A stretch of DNA of 64,000 nucleotides from an uncultured Thermoguttaceae bacterium (GTDB lineage Bacteria > Planctomycetota > Planctomycetia > Pirellulales > Thermoguttaceae): the NCBI GenBank assembly GCA_937951625.1, contig CALFBP010000039.1:31000-94999 (forward strand), read 5' to 3'. The position numbers and the translations under genes were made by a program. Of this stretch, positions 1-8,123 are shown piece after piece; the first letter of the stretch is position 1; the number at the start of each line of letters is the position of its first letter. The notes below the pieces were generated by a model. It was not told the DNA's origin. It saw nothing but the letters and a program-made list of their open reading frames with translations, and searched no databases.

Positions 1-2
1 CC

Positions 3-56
3 GCCGTAGCCAGGGAAAAGATCGAGTTGTTGTTTGCCGCGGGGAAGGCGTGTTAA
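3..56 (+). CDS. 3' end of an unidentified upstream gene (partial)
   Basis: An open frame enters from the left edge and ends at a TAA at 54-56, giving a 17-residue tail ending FAAGKAC. It lies about 100 bases upstream of the 2-hydroxyacid dehydrogenase on the same strand, so it could belong to the same sugar/polyol cluster. The fragment is too short to assign a family, and it could be chance frame. Confidence 0.3.
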   Translation, partial: AVAREKIELLFAAGKAC

Positions 57-159
57 GGACCACGATTGCGGCTTGTTGGCGTAGGGACGCGGTGCAAAGC
101 GTTTGCGTTGCCCCAGAAGGACTTGGCGATCCCGCAACACAACCTGGTGGAAGTCTCGC

Positions 160-1200
160 ATGAAGCTCTTGGCCATCAGCGACACCTACATCCCGGCCGA
201 ATTCATGGCCCAAGGATTTTCCGCCCTGAAGCCGCTAGGGGTTGAAGTCGAGGTCCGCCGCTGGGAACATCCCACGCTGGTCGCGCTTCAAGAGGCGAAT
301 CTTTTGATCGAAAAGGGCGGACCAGAGGCAGTCCCTTTGCCCGCCGAAGTGACCGACCACGTCGCGGGCTTCGACATCGTGGCCGTCCAATTCACCCCCC
401 TGAGCCGAAAATTCATCGAGTCGGCCCAACGTTTGAAGGTCATCGCCGTGCTTCGCGGCGGCACGGAAAATGTGGATGTCGCCTGCGCCACAGAGCGGGG
501 GATCGCCGTGCTGAACACGCCAGGCCGCAATGCCCGGGCCGTGGCCGAATGCGCCTTGGGGCTGATCTTGGCCGAAATCCGCAATCTGGCCCGGGCCCAC
601 GCTTGCCTCAAGGCCGGCCAGTGGCGGCGCTCGTTCCCCAACAGCGATGCCATTCCCGAGCTGAACGGTAAAACCGTAGGCCTGGTGGGATTCGGCGCCG
701 TGGCCAGGCTTTTGGCGGGCTATCTGGCCGCTTTGGGGAGCCGCGTGATCGCCTACGACCCGTATTTCCAAGGCGATTCGGGCACGGTTCAGATGGTGGA
801 CCTGCCCGCCTTGCTCCGCGAGTCGGATGTGGTCTCGATCCATGCCCGACTGACCGACGAAAACCGTCACCTGATTGGAGAGCGAGAATTGGGCTGGATG
901 AAACCGACCGCCGTGCTGGTGAACACGGCCCGAAGCGGCCTGGTCGACGAACAGGCCCTGGTGCGGGCCCTCACGGAGCGGCGGATCATGGGCGCGGCAC
1001 TCGATGTGTTCGATATCGAGCCGCTGCCGATTGATCATCCCTTGCTGCAACTGGATAATGTGACTTTGACCCCGCACCTGGCCGGCAGCTCGATCGACGC
1101 ATTCCGCAATAGTCCCAAGCTCATGGCCGCGCACCTGGAACGCATGTTGCGCGGGGAGCGGGATTTGCCGATCGTCAACGGCGTTTGGCCCCGCCTATGA
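160..1200 (+). CDS. D-isomer-specific 2-hydroxyacid dehydrogenase
   Basis: Cytosolic NAD(P)-dependent oxidoreductase interconverting a 2-hydroxyacid and a 2-keto acid. I start at ATG 160 (MKLLAIS), because the 19 residues upstream are arginine/tryptophan-rich and unlike a family N-terminus; this gives 346 residues, normal for the family. The Rossmann dinucleotide loop is seen as GLVGFGAVARL near residue 175. The catalytic Arg lies near NTARSG and the catalytic His in TPHLAGSS near the C-terminus. The gene sits 58 bases upstream of a GldA-like dehydrogenase in the same direction. Relatives with the N-terminal pattern seen here often accompany carbohydrate kinases and class II aldolases, so a sugar-acid or polyol catabolic role is likely. 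The substrate cannot be told from sequence. Confidence 0.9.
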   Translation: MKLLAISDTYIPAEFMAQGFSALKPLGVEVEVRRWEHPTLVALQEANLLIEKGGPEAVPLPAEVTDHVAGFDIVAVQFTPLSRKFIESAQRLKVIAVLRGGTENVDVACATERGIAVLNTPGRNARAVAECALGLILAEIRNLARAHACLKAGQWRRSFPNSDAIPELNGKTVGLVGFGAVARLLAGYLAALGSRVIAYDPYFQGDSGTVQMVDLPALLRESDVVSIHARLTDENRHLIGERELGWMKPTAVLVNTARSGLVDEQALVRALTERRIMGAALDVFDIEPLPIDHPLLQLDNVTLTPHLAGSSIDAFRNSPKLMAAHLERMLRGERDLPIVNGVWPRL

Positions 1201-1258
1201 ATTCCGCCCGCACGCCCCAACAAGGCGAAAAGAAACGTAACAGCGAAAGGACCATGCG

Positions 1259-2368
1259 ATGAAAGCCGTGTTGATTGCTCCAAGGAAATACGTCCAGGGT
1301 CGAGGGGTGCTTCGGGAGCTGGGCACATACCTGACTGTGTTGGGCAAGCGGCCCATGGTGCTTTGGGACGAGGCGGTCAAAGGGATCGTCGGTCCGACCG
1401 TGTTGGAGAGCATCCGCACCGCGGGCCTGGAAGCGATCGACGTGGCGTTCCAGGGCGAATCGACGCGTGCCGAGGCCGCCCGCGTCGCCAAAATCGCCAG
1501 GGAACAAGGGGCCGACATTGCGGTCGGTATCGGCGGCGGCAAGACGCTCGATACGGCCAAGGCAGCCGCCGTGGAAAACAAGATCGCCATGGCGACCGTT
1601 CCGACGATCGCCTCGAACGATTCGCCCACCAGCGCCGCCTCGGTGTGGTATGACGAGCAAGGTAACTGCATCGGTTGGGATTGCTGGCCGTTCAATCCCG
1701 ACTTGGTGCTGGTCGATAGCCAAGTGATCGCCAACGCCCCGGTTCGGGCGTTCGTGGCAGGCATGGGCGATGCCCTGGCGACCTGGCTGGAGGCCGAGGC
1801 GGCTTTTAAGACCCGGGCCTTGAATCTAGCGGGCGGCGTGCCCACGATGGCCGCCATGACCTTGGCTCGACTGTGCTTCGACACGCTGCTGGAGCATGGC
1901 GTCGAGGCCAAACGAGCGGTGGAGCTGCACGTCGTCACCCCGGCGGTCGAAAAGGTGATCGAGGCCAACGTCTTGCTTTCCGGCCTGGGTTTCGAGAGCG
2001 GCGGCCTGGCCACGGCCCACATGATCGCCAACGCCTTGCCCTCTTTCCCCGAGTGCAAGCGGTTCATGCACGGCGAGAAGGTAGGCTTCGGGGTCATCAG
2101 CCAGTTGTGCCTCGATGACGAAAAGCCGACCGCGGAGATTTACCGCATCGTCGATTTTGAGATCGCCGTGGGCTTGCCAGTGACCTTCGCGGACGTGAAT
2201 CTCGAGGGCGTGAGCCGCCAACGGCTAATGACCATCGGCGAAATCTGCGCCGGGGAGGGGTCGCTCTGCAAGAACCATCCCTTCAAGGTCACCGCCGACG
2301 ATGTCGTCGACGCCATGATCGCGGCCGATGCCCTCGGCCGTCAGCGCAAACGGCTCGCGCTTCCTTGA
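1259..2368 (+). CDS. GldA-like glycerol/polyol dehydrogenase (iron-type ADH fold)
   Basis: NAD-dependent metal alcohol dehydrogenase of the glycerol dehydrogenase family, 369 residues, the usual length. Seen: the nucleotide-binding loop GIGGGKTLDTAK near residue 95, the metal Asp in GMGDALATW near 170, and two metal-binding His in AHMIANAL and FMHGEKVGFG near 255-275. These match the Asp-His-His site of GldA. GldA oxidises glycerol to dihydroxyacetone, but many homologues use other polyols, so the substrate is open. It follows the 2-hydroxyacid dehydrogenase after 58 bases and is probably co-transcribed with it, which favours a polyol or sugar-acid pathway over simple glycerol fermentation. 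Confidence 0.85.
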   Translation: MKAVLIAPRKYVQGRGVLRELGTYLTVLGKRPMVLWDEAVKGIVGPTVLESIRTAGLEAIDVAFQGESTRAEAARVAKIAREQGADIAVGIGGGKTLDTAKAAAVENKIAMATVPTIASNDSPTSAASVWYDEQGNCIGWDCWPFNPDLVLVDSQVIANAPVRAFVAGMGDALATWLEAEAAFKTRALNLAGGVPTMAAMTLARLCFDTLLEHGVEAKRAVELHVVTPAVEKVIEANVLLSGLGFESGGLATAHMIANALPSFPECKRFMHGEKVGFGVISQLCLDDEKPTAEIYRIVDFEIAVGLPVTFADVNLEGVSRQRLMTIGEICAGEGSLCKNHPFKVTADDVVDAMIAADALGRQRKRLALP

Positions 2369-2497
2369 AATTACGTTTCGGATGATGATCAACATGGGGA
2401 ACCGGTGGACCCTTCGTGGGAGGGAAAAATTGGGGCCCTTGGCATCCTCTCTCGATGGCGGGAGAAGGACCATAGTTCGAAGCAAGGAGATGACGTG

Positions 2498-3631
2498 ATG
2501 ATGAGAACCCGCAGTTGCTTTGCCGTTGTTGGAATCGTGGCAATCACGTCCGTGGCAGTCTTGGTGGCGCACAGCGTGGCGGGCGAGGCTGCGAAGGGCA
2601 AACGTTTGCTCGGCAAGCTCCGGCGTGCGGCCGAAGTCCCACAGCTCAAAAAGGCTGAACTCTTGCTGGAATTGCCCGACTCGTGCAATACACCGGACGG
2701 CATGGCGTTGTTGCCCAACGGCGACATTATCCTTTCCGTGCCCAATTTCAACGACAAAAAAGCCCCACCCCTGTTGATGAAGATCACCAAGGACAACAAG
2801 CTGGAAGAATTTTTCAAGTTGCCCGGTCACCCCGAAACCGGCCGAGCCGGACCCATGGGCATCTGCGCGGCGCCCAACGGTGATCTCTATTTGGCCGACA
2901 ACCAGCTCTTCCACGACCCGGATGGAAAACCGATGCTCTACGGCAAATCGCGATTGGTCCGTGTGGTGGTCAAGGATGGGAAGGCCGTTGACTTGGTGGA
3001 GGTGGTCGACGGATTCAACGTCTCGAACGCGGTGGCGATCCACGACGGCCACGTCTACGTAACCGAGACGATCCTCGAGCCCGACTCCAAGCCCTTGATC
3101 AGTGGCGTGTTTCGCTTCAAGCTCGGCGAGGAAAAGGTGAAACTCAAAACCCCTTTGAAAGACGATCCCCACCTCATCGCCACGATCAAGACGTTCAACG
3201 AAAAGATTCCCTTTGGGGCCGATGGGGCGACCTTCGATGAGCAGGGCAACCTCTATATCGGCAACTTCGCCGACGGCACGATGCATAAGCTGGTGTTCGA
3301 CAAGGAAGGCAAGGTGGTCTCCAACGAGATTTTCGCCAAAGCCCCCTTCATGAAGTCGTGCGACGGCATTTGGTACGACGCCCGCACTAAGAAAATCTAC
3401 GTCGCCGACTCGTTGGCGAACGCGGTGCAAATGGTCTCGCTCGACGGCACGGTCCAGACCTTGGCCCAGGACGAGAACAACAACGGAGCTGGCGGCCGGC
3501 TGGACCAGCCCTGCGAGGTCCTGGTCCGCGGCAACGAAGTGATCGTGTCGAACATGGATTTTCCCGTGCCGGGCGGCGTGAACACGACCTTCGACAAACC
3601 TTACACGATGTCGATCATCCGGCTCGACTGA
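2498..3631 (+). CDS. Secreted SMP-30/gluconolactonase-like beta-propeller protein
   Basis: Start chosen at ATG 2498, because an AAGGAGA ribosome site lies at 2484-2490 with seven bases of spacing; a second ATG follows at 2501. The 377-residue product opens with Met-Met-Arg-Thr-Arg and then a hydrophobic stretch ending near VAHSVAGEA, a likely signal peptide. The rest resembles the six-bladed propeller of SMP-30/gluconolactonase/strictosidine synthase proteins, with repeated blocks such as DGMALLPNGDIILS, GICAAPNGDLYLAD and GATFDEQGNLYIGN. This family binds a divalent metal and often hydrolyses lactones, so a periplasmic sugar-lactone role fits the two sugar dehydrogenases just upstream. Actual activity is unproven. 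Confidence 0.75.
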   Translation: MMRTRSCFAVVGIVAITSVAVLVAHSVAGEAAKGKRLLGKLRRAAEVPQLKKAELLLELPDSCNTPDGMALLPNGDIILSVPNFNDKKAPPLLMKITKDNKLEEFFKLPGHPETGRAGPMGICAAPNGDLYLADNQLFHDPDGKPMLYGKSRLVRVVVKDGKAVDLVEVVDGFNVSNAVAIHDGHVYVTETILEPDSKPLISGVFRFKLGEEKVKLKTPLKDDPHLIATIKTFNEKIPFGADGATFDEQGNLYIGNFADGTMHKLVFDKEGKVVSNEIFAKAPFMKSCDGIWYDARTKKIYVADSLANAVQMVSLDGTVQTLAQDENNNGAGGRLDQPCEVLVRGNEVIVSNMDFPVPGGVNTTFDKPYTMSIIRLD

Positions 3632-4004
3632 GAACTCGAGACGAGAGCTCGAACGGACTGCGGCGGCTCGGGCGATTGTCCGCCCGGGGCCGCCATAGGC
3701 CCGAGCCTGGGTGGGGAACGCGGTCGGTTCTTCGGGAATGCCGGAGACAGGATACGTAATTCCCCCGGCTCCGCTTAGAATGCGCATACTGTCCCCGGAA
3801 CTTCTGGACCGTCAGTTCGAGGCGTAACCGTCCCAAGAGATTTTCGCAGGTTCGGCTGCCAAGTCCCTGCGGTACGCTGCAAAAGGAAGCGAGGCTGTGG
3901 CTACCTTAGGCGGCTGGTACCCAAGCAACACGGTCCGTTGCCGCCGTTATCATTCTTTGCGACCTACCGAATGCTTGACTGCGGCCACGACCGCGCCTAG
4001 TTTT
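3632..4004. other. Intergenic gap between convergent genes
   Basis: No credible gene. A GC-rich perfect hairpin (CGGGCG at 3669-3674, CGCCCG at 3681-3686) lies about 40 bases after the upstream stop but lacks a T-run, so it is at best a weak terminator candidate. Nothing else recognisable. Confidence 0.4.
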
Positions 4005-4838
4005 TCAGGTCGCGTCGTCAACGCTTGCAGCGAGGCAGTGGAGCATGTACTCGATGCTTTCTTTTGCCAGTCGCTCGATTCCCGGGCTGTAGTCGAACAC
4101 CTCCACCGACACCCAGCCCCGATAGTCGATTTCTCCTAGGGCCTGGAAAATGGGCTTGAAATCGAGGGAACCGAAACCGGGTCCCTGACGGTTCGGGTCG
4201 TTGGCGTGAAAATGCGCTAGCAGCGCGCCATACTGGCGGATGAGTTCCGGAATCGGCTGGCTCTCGGTCGCCATAGCTTTGCAGTCGAGGTGCAATCGCA
4301 CATAGGGGGAGCCGAGACGCTCAATCAATTCCACTGCCTCTGCCGTCGTAACCAGAAAATTGGTTTCCTGCGGACCGAGGGGCTCCACGGCCACGGTCAC
4401 GCCAGTTTGTTCAAGCGTGGGCAGGAGCTTGGTGAAGACCTCTTCCGCGTAGTCCATTCCCTGCTTTCGGTCGATGCCTGGCGCAAGGTTCCTCTGCAAG
4501 GGCGAGCCGAAGACCATCAACGAACCGCCGAGGTCGGCGCAGCAGCGTGCGAGTTCGGCAAGGTATTCGGCCGTTCGCCGTCGCTGCTCGGCGTCGGCAC
4601 TGGTCACGTGGAATCCCTCGGTCTTGGCCAACAGCCAGTGCAGCCCGATAATCTCAAGCCCCGCGGCGCTGGCAATCCGTCGGACTTCCTCTCGCTGCTG
4701 TGGGGTGACTTCGGTCACATATTTGGCGAGGGTGAACGGCGCGATCTCCAGTCCCGTGTAACCGCAGCTTGCCGCGAACGCGCACGCTTTGTCGATTGGC
4801 CAGTCTTGAAACGTCTCGTTACAAATCGCGAACTTCAT
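4005..4838 (-). CDS. Sugar phosphate isomerase/epimerase family (xylose-isomerase-like TIM barrel)
   Basis: 277 residues with the AP-endonuclease-2/xylose-isomerase-like TIM-barrel pattern: N-terminal FAICNETFQDWP, then GYTGLEIAPF, GLEIIGLHWLL, VAVEPLGPQETNF with a metal-type Glu, HLDCKAM, LLAHFHANDPN with His, and GWVSVEVFDYSPG with the second metal Glu near residue 245. The spacing of the Glu, Asp/His, His and Glu ligands fits divalent-metal sugar isomerases and epimerases. It has no signal peptide, so it is cytosolic. It stands alone on the minus strand between two plus-strand blocks. Which sugar it acts on cannot be told. Confidence 0.82.
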   Translation of the reverse strand: MKFAICNETFQDWPIDKACAFAASCGYTGLEIAPFTLAKYVTEVTPQQREEVRRIASAAGLEIIGLHWLLAKTEGFHVTSADAEQRRRTAEYLAELARCCADLGGSLMVFGSPLQRNLAPGIDRKQGMDYAEEVFTKLLPTLEQTGVTVAVEPLGPQETNFLVTTAEAVELIERLGSPYVRLHLDCKAMATESQPIPELIRQYGALLAHFHANDPNRQGPGFGSLDFKPIFQALGEIDYRGWVSVEVFDYSPGIERLAKESIEYMLHCLAASVDDAT

Positions 4839-5196
4839 GGGTTTTCTCGGATTTTAGGGGTCGTCAACGCCGCATTGCGGCACATTCTGCGTTTTCAAGC
4901 CGGGTTTGTCCATATCCCCCGATTCGGTCCTATTCTCCGAATTGGTGTCGGCTCATCTTGGCTAGCAGGCAAACGGCCGCTTGGTCGTAAAGTGGGGGCT
5001 TCGAGGCTTGCCACTATGACAAACCGGTAAGCTGGCAAATCTTGTCAAGATCACCCAACTATTCGGCCGAAGGCTGAAAACGAAGGTCCGGGACGCCCTC
5101 AAGTATTTTGAGGTCCGCGCGGTGGTCCCGGCAATTGTGTTTGAGGGTAGCGCCTGACCGTTACCCAAGCGGAAAATCGCGACGTTGGATCGAGCT
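4839..5196. other. Intergenic gap between divergent genes
   Basis: Carries the 5' regions of the isomerase (minus) and xerD (plus). I see no convincing sigma-70 promoter pair, hairpin with T-run or small gene. Confidence 0.35.
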
Positions 5197-6138
5197 ATGG
5201 GTGGAGGACACCGACGGCCGCTTCGACCGAAACCGCCAGCCCCTTTGCCCGGCGGCCGCGTCTGGATTCAGGCGTTTCTCGAGTATTCGGCGGGCGAATG
5301 CCACCTTTCGGAAAACACGGTGGCGGCCTACGGTCGGGACCTGAAGCGGTTTGCCACGTGGCTTCGCGATCGCGATGTGGCTTCGCTGACCATCCGCGAC
5401 CTGGCCGACTACACGGCCTGGCTCCATGATCAAGGTTTAAGCCCCGCGAGTTTGGCCCGGCACCTCGTCTCGTTGAAGGTGTTTTTCCGTTATCTCCAGC
5501 TCGAAGGCGTTCTCCAAACGAACCTGGCCGAACTTTTGGGAAGTCAAAAACTTTGGCAACGGGTACCTAAGGTCCTCAGTCCGGAACAAATCGACCGTTT
5601 GCTCCAAAGCCCTGCCAAGTACGATCCGTTCTGGCGTCGCGACCGGGCTTTATTAGAACTGTTGTATGCGACGGGGTGCCGGGCATCGGAAATTTCCTAT
5701 CTGAAGCTTCAGGATTTACACCTCGACGAGGGGTACTGCCTGTGCCGTGGCAAAGGGAATAAAGAACGCCTGGTGCCGCTCGGCCAACGCGCCATCGAGT
5801 CGGTGCGCGAGTACCTGGAACATGAACGGGGCATCCTGGTGGCCCGGGCCGGGGGAGATGCCCCTTGGGTGTTGTTGTCATACCGGGGGCGGCGACTACG
5901 CAGGGAGCGGATTTGGGAGTTGCTGAAGCACTATGCGCTGCGTGTGGGCGCCCCCTCGACCGTAAGCCCCCATACCCTCCGTCACAGTTTTGCCACTCAC
6001 TTGTTGGCCGGGGGGGCCGATCTGCGTCAAGTCCAGGAAATGCTCGGCCACGCCTCGATCGCCACCACCCAAATCTACACTCACGTCGATACCTCCCGAC
6101 TCAAAGCAATCCATCGGCGTTTCCATCCCAGATCGTAA
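5197..6138 (+). CDS. xerD: Site-specific tyrosine recombinase XerD-like
   Basis: Tyrosine recombinase expected to resolve chromosome dimers at dif with a XerC partner. About 313 residues from ATG 5197; a TTG at 5185 is also possible, and the true start may be a little downstream because the first 20 residues are proline/arginine-rich. The N-terminal SAM-like core-binding domain spans about 30-110 (SENTVAAYGRDL). The catalytic set is complete: Arg in TGCRASEI, Lys in GKGNKERLVPL, HTLRH, His in LGHAS and the nucleophile Tyr in TTQIYTHVD. The tail RLKAIHRRFHPRS is closer to XerD than to XerC. No phage or transposon genes flank it, so it is read as housekeeping. Confidence 0.88.
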   Translation: MGGGHRRPLRPKPPAPLPGGRVWIQAFLEYSAGECHLSENTVAAYGRDLKRFATWLRDRDVASLTIRDLADYTAWLHDQGLSPASLARHLVSLKVFFRYLQLEGVLQTNLAELLGSQKLWQRVPKVLSPEQIDRLLQSPAKYDPFWRRDRALLELLYATGCRASEISYLKLQDLHLDEGYCLCRGKGNKERLVPLGQRAIESVREYLEHERGILVARAGGDAPWVLLSYRGRRLRRERIWELLKHYALRVGAPSTVSPHTLRHSFATHLLAGGADLRQVQEMLGHASIATTQIYTHVDTSRLKAIHRRFHPRS

Positions 6139-6485
6139 CACAATGCTGTATCGAAAGTTGTGATCCAACTTGACCGATCAGACGCAGGCGTCTTTCCGCC
6201 ACGGCCGAATCCGGGCCCAGGGGCTGGAGCACGCCCTGGATCGTGTCGCTACAGGGGCAACATGGGCCATGTCTAACGGGATGGATAGTCCTAAACAGCG
6301 GTCTAATTCCCCCCATAAACGAAAAGCCCTGGACGAGTTTTTCTCGGCTCGGGTATGATCATGGAACTAGGCCCGGCCGTTGCGGCAGAGGCCCGGCCGA
6401 TCCGCCTACCGTGCTCGTTTGGCCCCGGCCGAAATACGATGTCGCTGCTCGCCATCTGGCTTTTCGAATTGGGGGATCATTTGTT
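6139..6485. other. Intergenic gap upstream of the small conserved protein
   Basis: No gene seen. The only signal is a candidate promoter near 6330-6359, listed separately. Confidence 0.4.
6330..6359 (+). promoter_or_regulatory. Candidate sigma-70 promoter
   Basis: TATGAT at 6354-6359 is preceded, 18 bases upstream, by TGGACG at 6330-6335 (4 of 6 match to TTGACA). It would place a transcript start near 6366, about 120 bases ahead of the ATG at 6486. The -35 match is modest, so this is tentative. Confidence 0.35.
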
Positions 6486-6809
6486 ATGCCGTTGTTCGAG
6501 ATCGAGACGGAATCGCATATCATCATCACTTGGGCAGACGGGGAATCGGCGGCTCGGGAGGTGGTAAAAGCCAATTACCCGAGAGAGAATCCCATCCGCG
6601 TCACCCGCCGGCCGCGCGACACTTGGGTGATCTCTAAGGCCGCACTTGGGATCTCCAATGGGTTCGACCCTTGCCATATCGCTCGCGACTGTCTGGCCAA
6701 GGCCGCCGGCGACAAAATCCACGCGATTCGGCTCTACATGCAAGAGACGGGAACGGATTTGGAACGTGCCCGCAAGGTCATCGAATCGAACATGGTGATG
6801 GGATGGTAA
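6486..6809 (+). CDS. Conserved small protein of unknown function
   Basis: I do not recognise a named family. The 107-residue product from ATG 6486 is compact, lacks a signal peptide or membrane helix and has balanced charged and hydrophobic residues, so it looks like a real soluble protein. The C-terminal part (HAIRLYMQETGTDLERARKVIESN) reads as two amphipathic helices. The longer in-frame extension back to 6243 is proline/arginine-rich and looks non-coding. It is convergent with the ferredoxin gene, with only 22 bases between them. Confidence 0.65.
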   Translation: MPLFEIETESHIIITWADGESAAREVVKANYPRENPIRVTRRPRDTWVISKAALGISNGFDPCHIARDCLAKAAGDKIHAIRLYMQETGTDLERARKVIESNMVMGW

Positions 6810-6831
6810 CGGCCCGACGGGCCTGTTGCGA

Positions 6832-7755
6832 TTAGAGATCCAGGCCATCGATCCGATCCACGAGTTGGTCGAGCGTGGCTTGGTTGGTTTCCCTGGGCGC
6901 CTGGGCAGAATCGCCTTTTTCCGACGAGGGAGGAGCGTCCGCCAATGCCCTCTCGCGCTCGCGAGCGGCCACGCTGGCCCGATCCAGGGCGGGTGAAATC
7001 TGGTACAGCTCCGGCTTGGGCCCTCCGAGCGACTTCTGGGGATCGCCAGCAATCGCTGGATCATTGTGTTGCGGAAACATAATCGCCCCCGCCGGACAGA
7101 TCCTGGCACAGGCGGGGCAGCCGGGACGGCAGGCGTCCGGGTCCTCGACAAAGATCTTTCCGGCATGATCAAAACCCCATACGCCGAACAGGCAGAAATT
7201 CAAACATTCGTTACAACCTAAGCAACGAGCTCGATCCACCACGGGATACCAGCGCGGGCGGGTCGGCTCTTCCAACACGCGGACCTTGCCATCGGGCTTG
7301 TCGGTCGGCACTGCGACGGCCGATGCCGAGGCTTTGCTTACGGTCTCGTCGATTTGACGCAGGAAGTACTCCGGCTGACTGTTGGAGCGGAGGTCGAAAC
7401 ACCAGATCGTGCGGTTGGGCAAGCCGCTCTCGGATTCGTGTTCCAGCCATTCGTTCACCGCCTCCTCCACGCCCAGTGAAGGAGTCTGTCCAAGCTTGCC
7501 GCAAATCTGATTCGCCTCCAGGACCCAATAGACGGACCGTGGATAGAGCCATGCCAATACAATCAGATCGCCTTCGATGGCCCGCAACGTTTGCACCGTT
7601 GGGCCTTCCGGTGCGAGGTCGTAGAGGTGTGGCACCACGAGCACTTGCAGTCTGTCGCGCGATTCGAGTCCCGCCAATAAAGCTTGTTCCATGGCGATCT
7701 GCCAAGGCCCTGGATCCCGGTTGCGCGAAAGAATGACGGCGGGCTTGTTCGGCAT
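6832..7755 (-). CDS. Protein with C-terminal 2x[4Fe-4S] ferredoxin domain
   Basis: 307 residues. An unassigned alpha/beta-looking domain of about 170 residues (opening KPAVILSRNRDPGPW) precedes a ferredoxin-like module. The first cysteine set is CLGCNECLNFC (CxxCxxCxxxC) and the second is CRPGCPACARICP (CxxxCxxCxxxCP), so two cubane clusters are plausible although both spacings are slightly irregular. The last 70 residues are low-complexity and charged, ending in a short helix (LDQLVDRIDGLDL). There is no signal peptide. The N-terminal domain looks able to bind a small molecule or partner, but I cannot name it. Likely an electron carrier or a redox-sensing maturation factor. Its neighbours give no clue. 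Confidence 0.7.
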   Translation of the reverse strand: MPNKPAVILSRNRDPGPWQIAMEQALLAGLESRDRLQVLVVPHLYDLAPEGPTVQTLRAIEGDLIVLAWLYPRSVYWVLEANQICGKLGQTPSLGVEEAVNEWLEHESESGLPNRTIWCFDLRSNSQPEYFLRQIDETVSKASASAVAVPTDKPDGKVRVLEEPTRPRWYPVVDRARCLGCNECLNFCLFGVWGFDHAGKIFVEDPDACRPGCPACARICPAGAIMFPQHNDPAIAGDPQKSLGGPKPELYQISPALDRASVAARERERALADAPPSSEKGDSAQAPRETNQATLDQLVDRIDGLDL

Positions 7756-8123
7756 GTTTTCCTCCGAGAATGGGAATCGATGGATTTATCTTGGACGAAG
7801 GGAAAAGGGCCTGGGCGTGCCGGCGGCCCTATGGCCAGCGTCATCGCCCCCCTGAACGCGACGCCCAAGGGGCCGTTTGCTCCCAATACTTCAATAGAAA
7901 CGGGCAGGCCGGCGGATGCAAGACATCCGCGGTCGCACACAATTCGTTTTCGCAAAACCCGATCCTCGACTGCCCGGCCTTCACGGCTCGCACCGCAATC
8001 GCTTTCACCGCGCCGCTCGGGGGGACTGCGGAATCCGGTTGACGGCGGCGGAGGGGACCGTCAGAATGGTCGCGGAATTCGCACCACCGAACGTGCCCCT
8101 GAGTTTTCCAACTGGAGGCTTCC
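7756..8123. other. Intergenic gap between divergent genes
   Basis: Holds the 5' regions of the ferredoxin gene (minus) and the beta-helix gene (plus). Apart from a GGAGG ribosome site at 8114-8118 for the latter, nothing recognisable. Confidence 0.4.

Noticed and set aside
235..1134. Long minus-strand open frame opposite the 2-hydroxyacid dehydrogenase
   Set aside because: Arg/Gly/His-rich shadow of a strongly supported gene; long antisense frames are expected at this GC content.
2225..3787. 520-residue minus-strand frame over the SMP-30-like gene
   Set aside because: Overlaps two well-supported plus-strand genes; composition is the reverse-frame type with no motif.
5197..6138. Integrase of a genomic island
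   Set aside because: Sequence is closest to XerD, and there are no phage, att-like or transposon neighbours; tRNA-Glu is 33 kb away.
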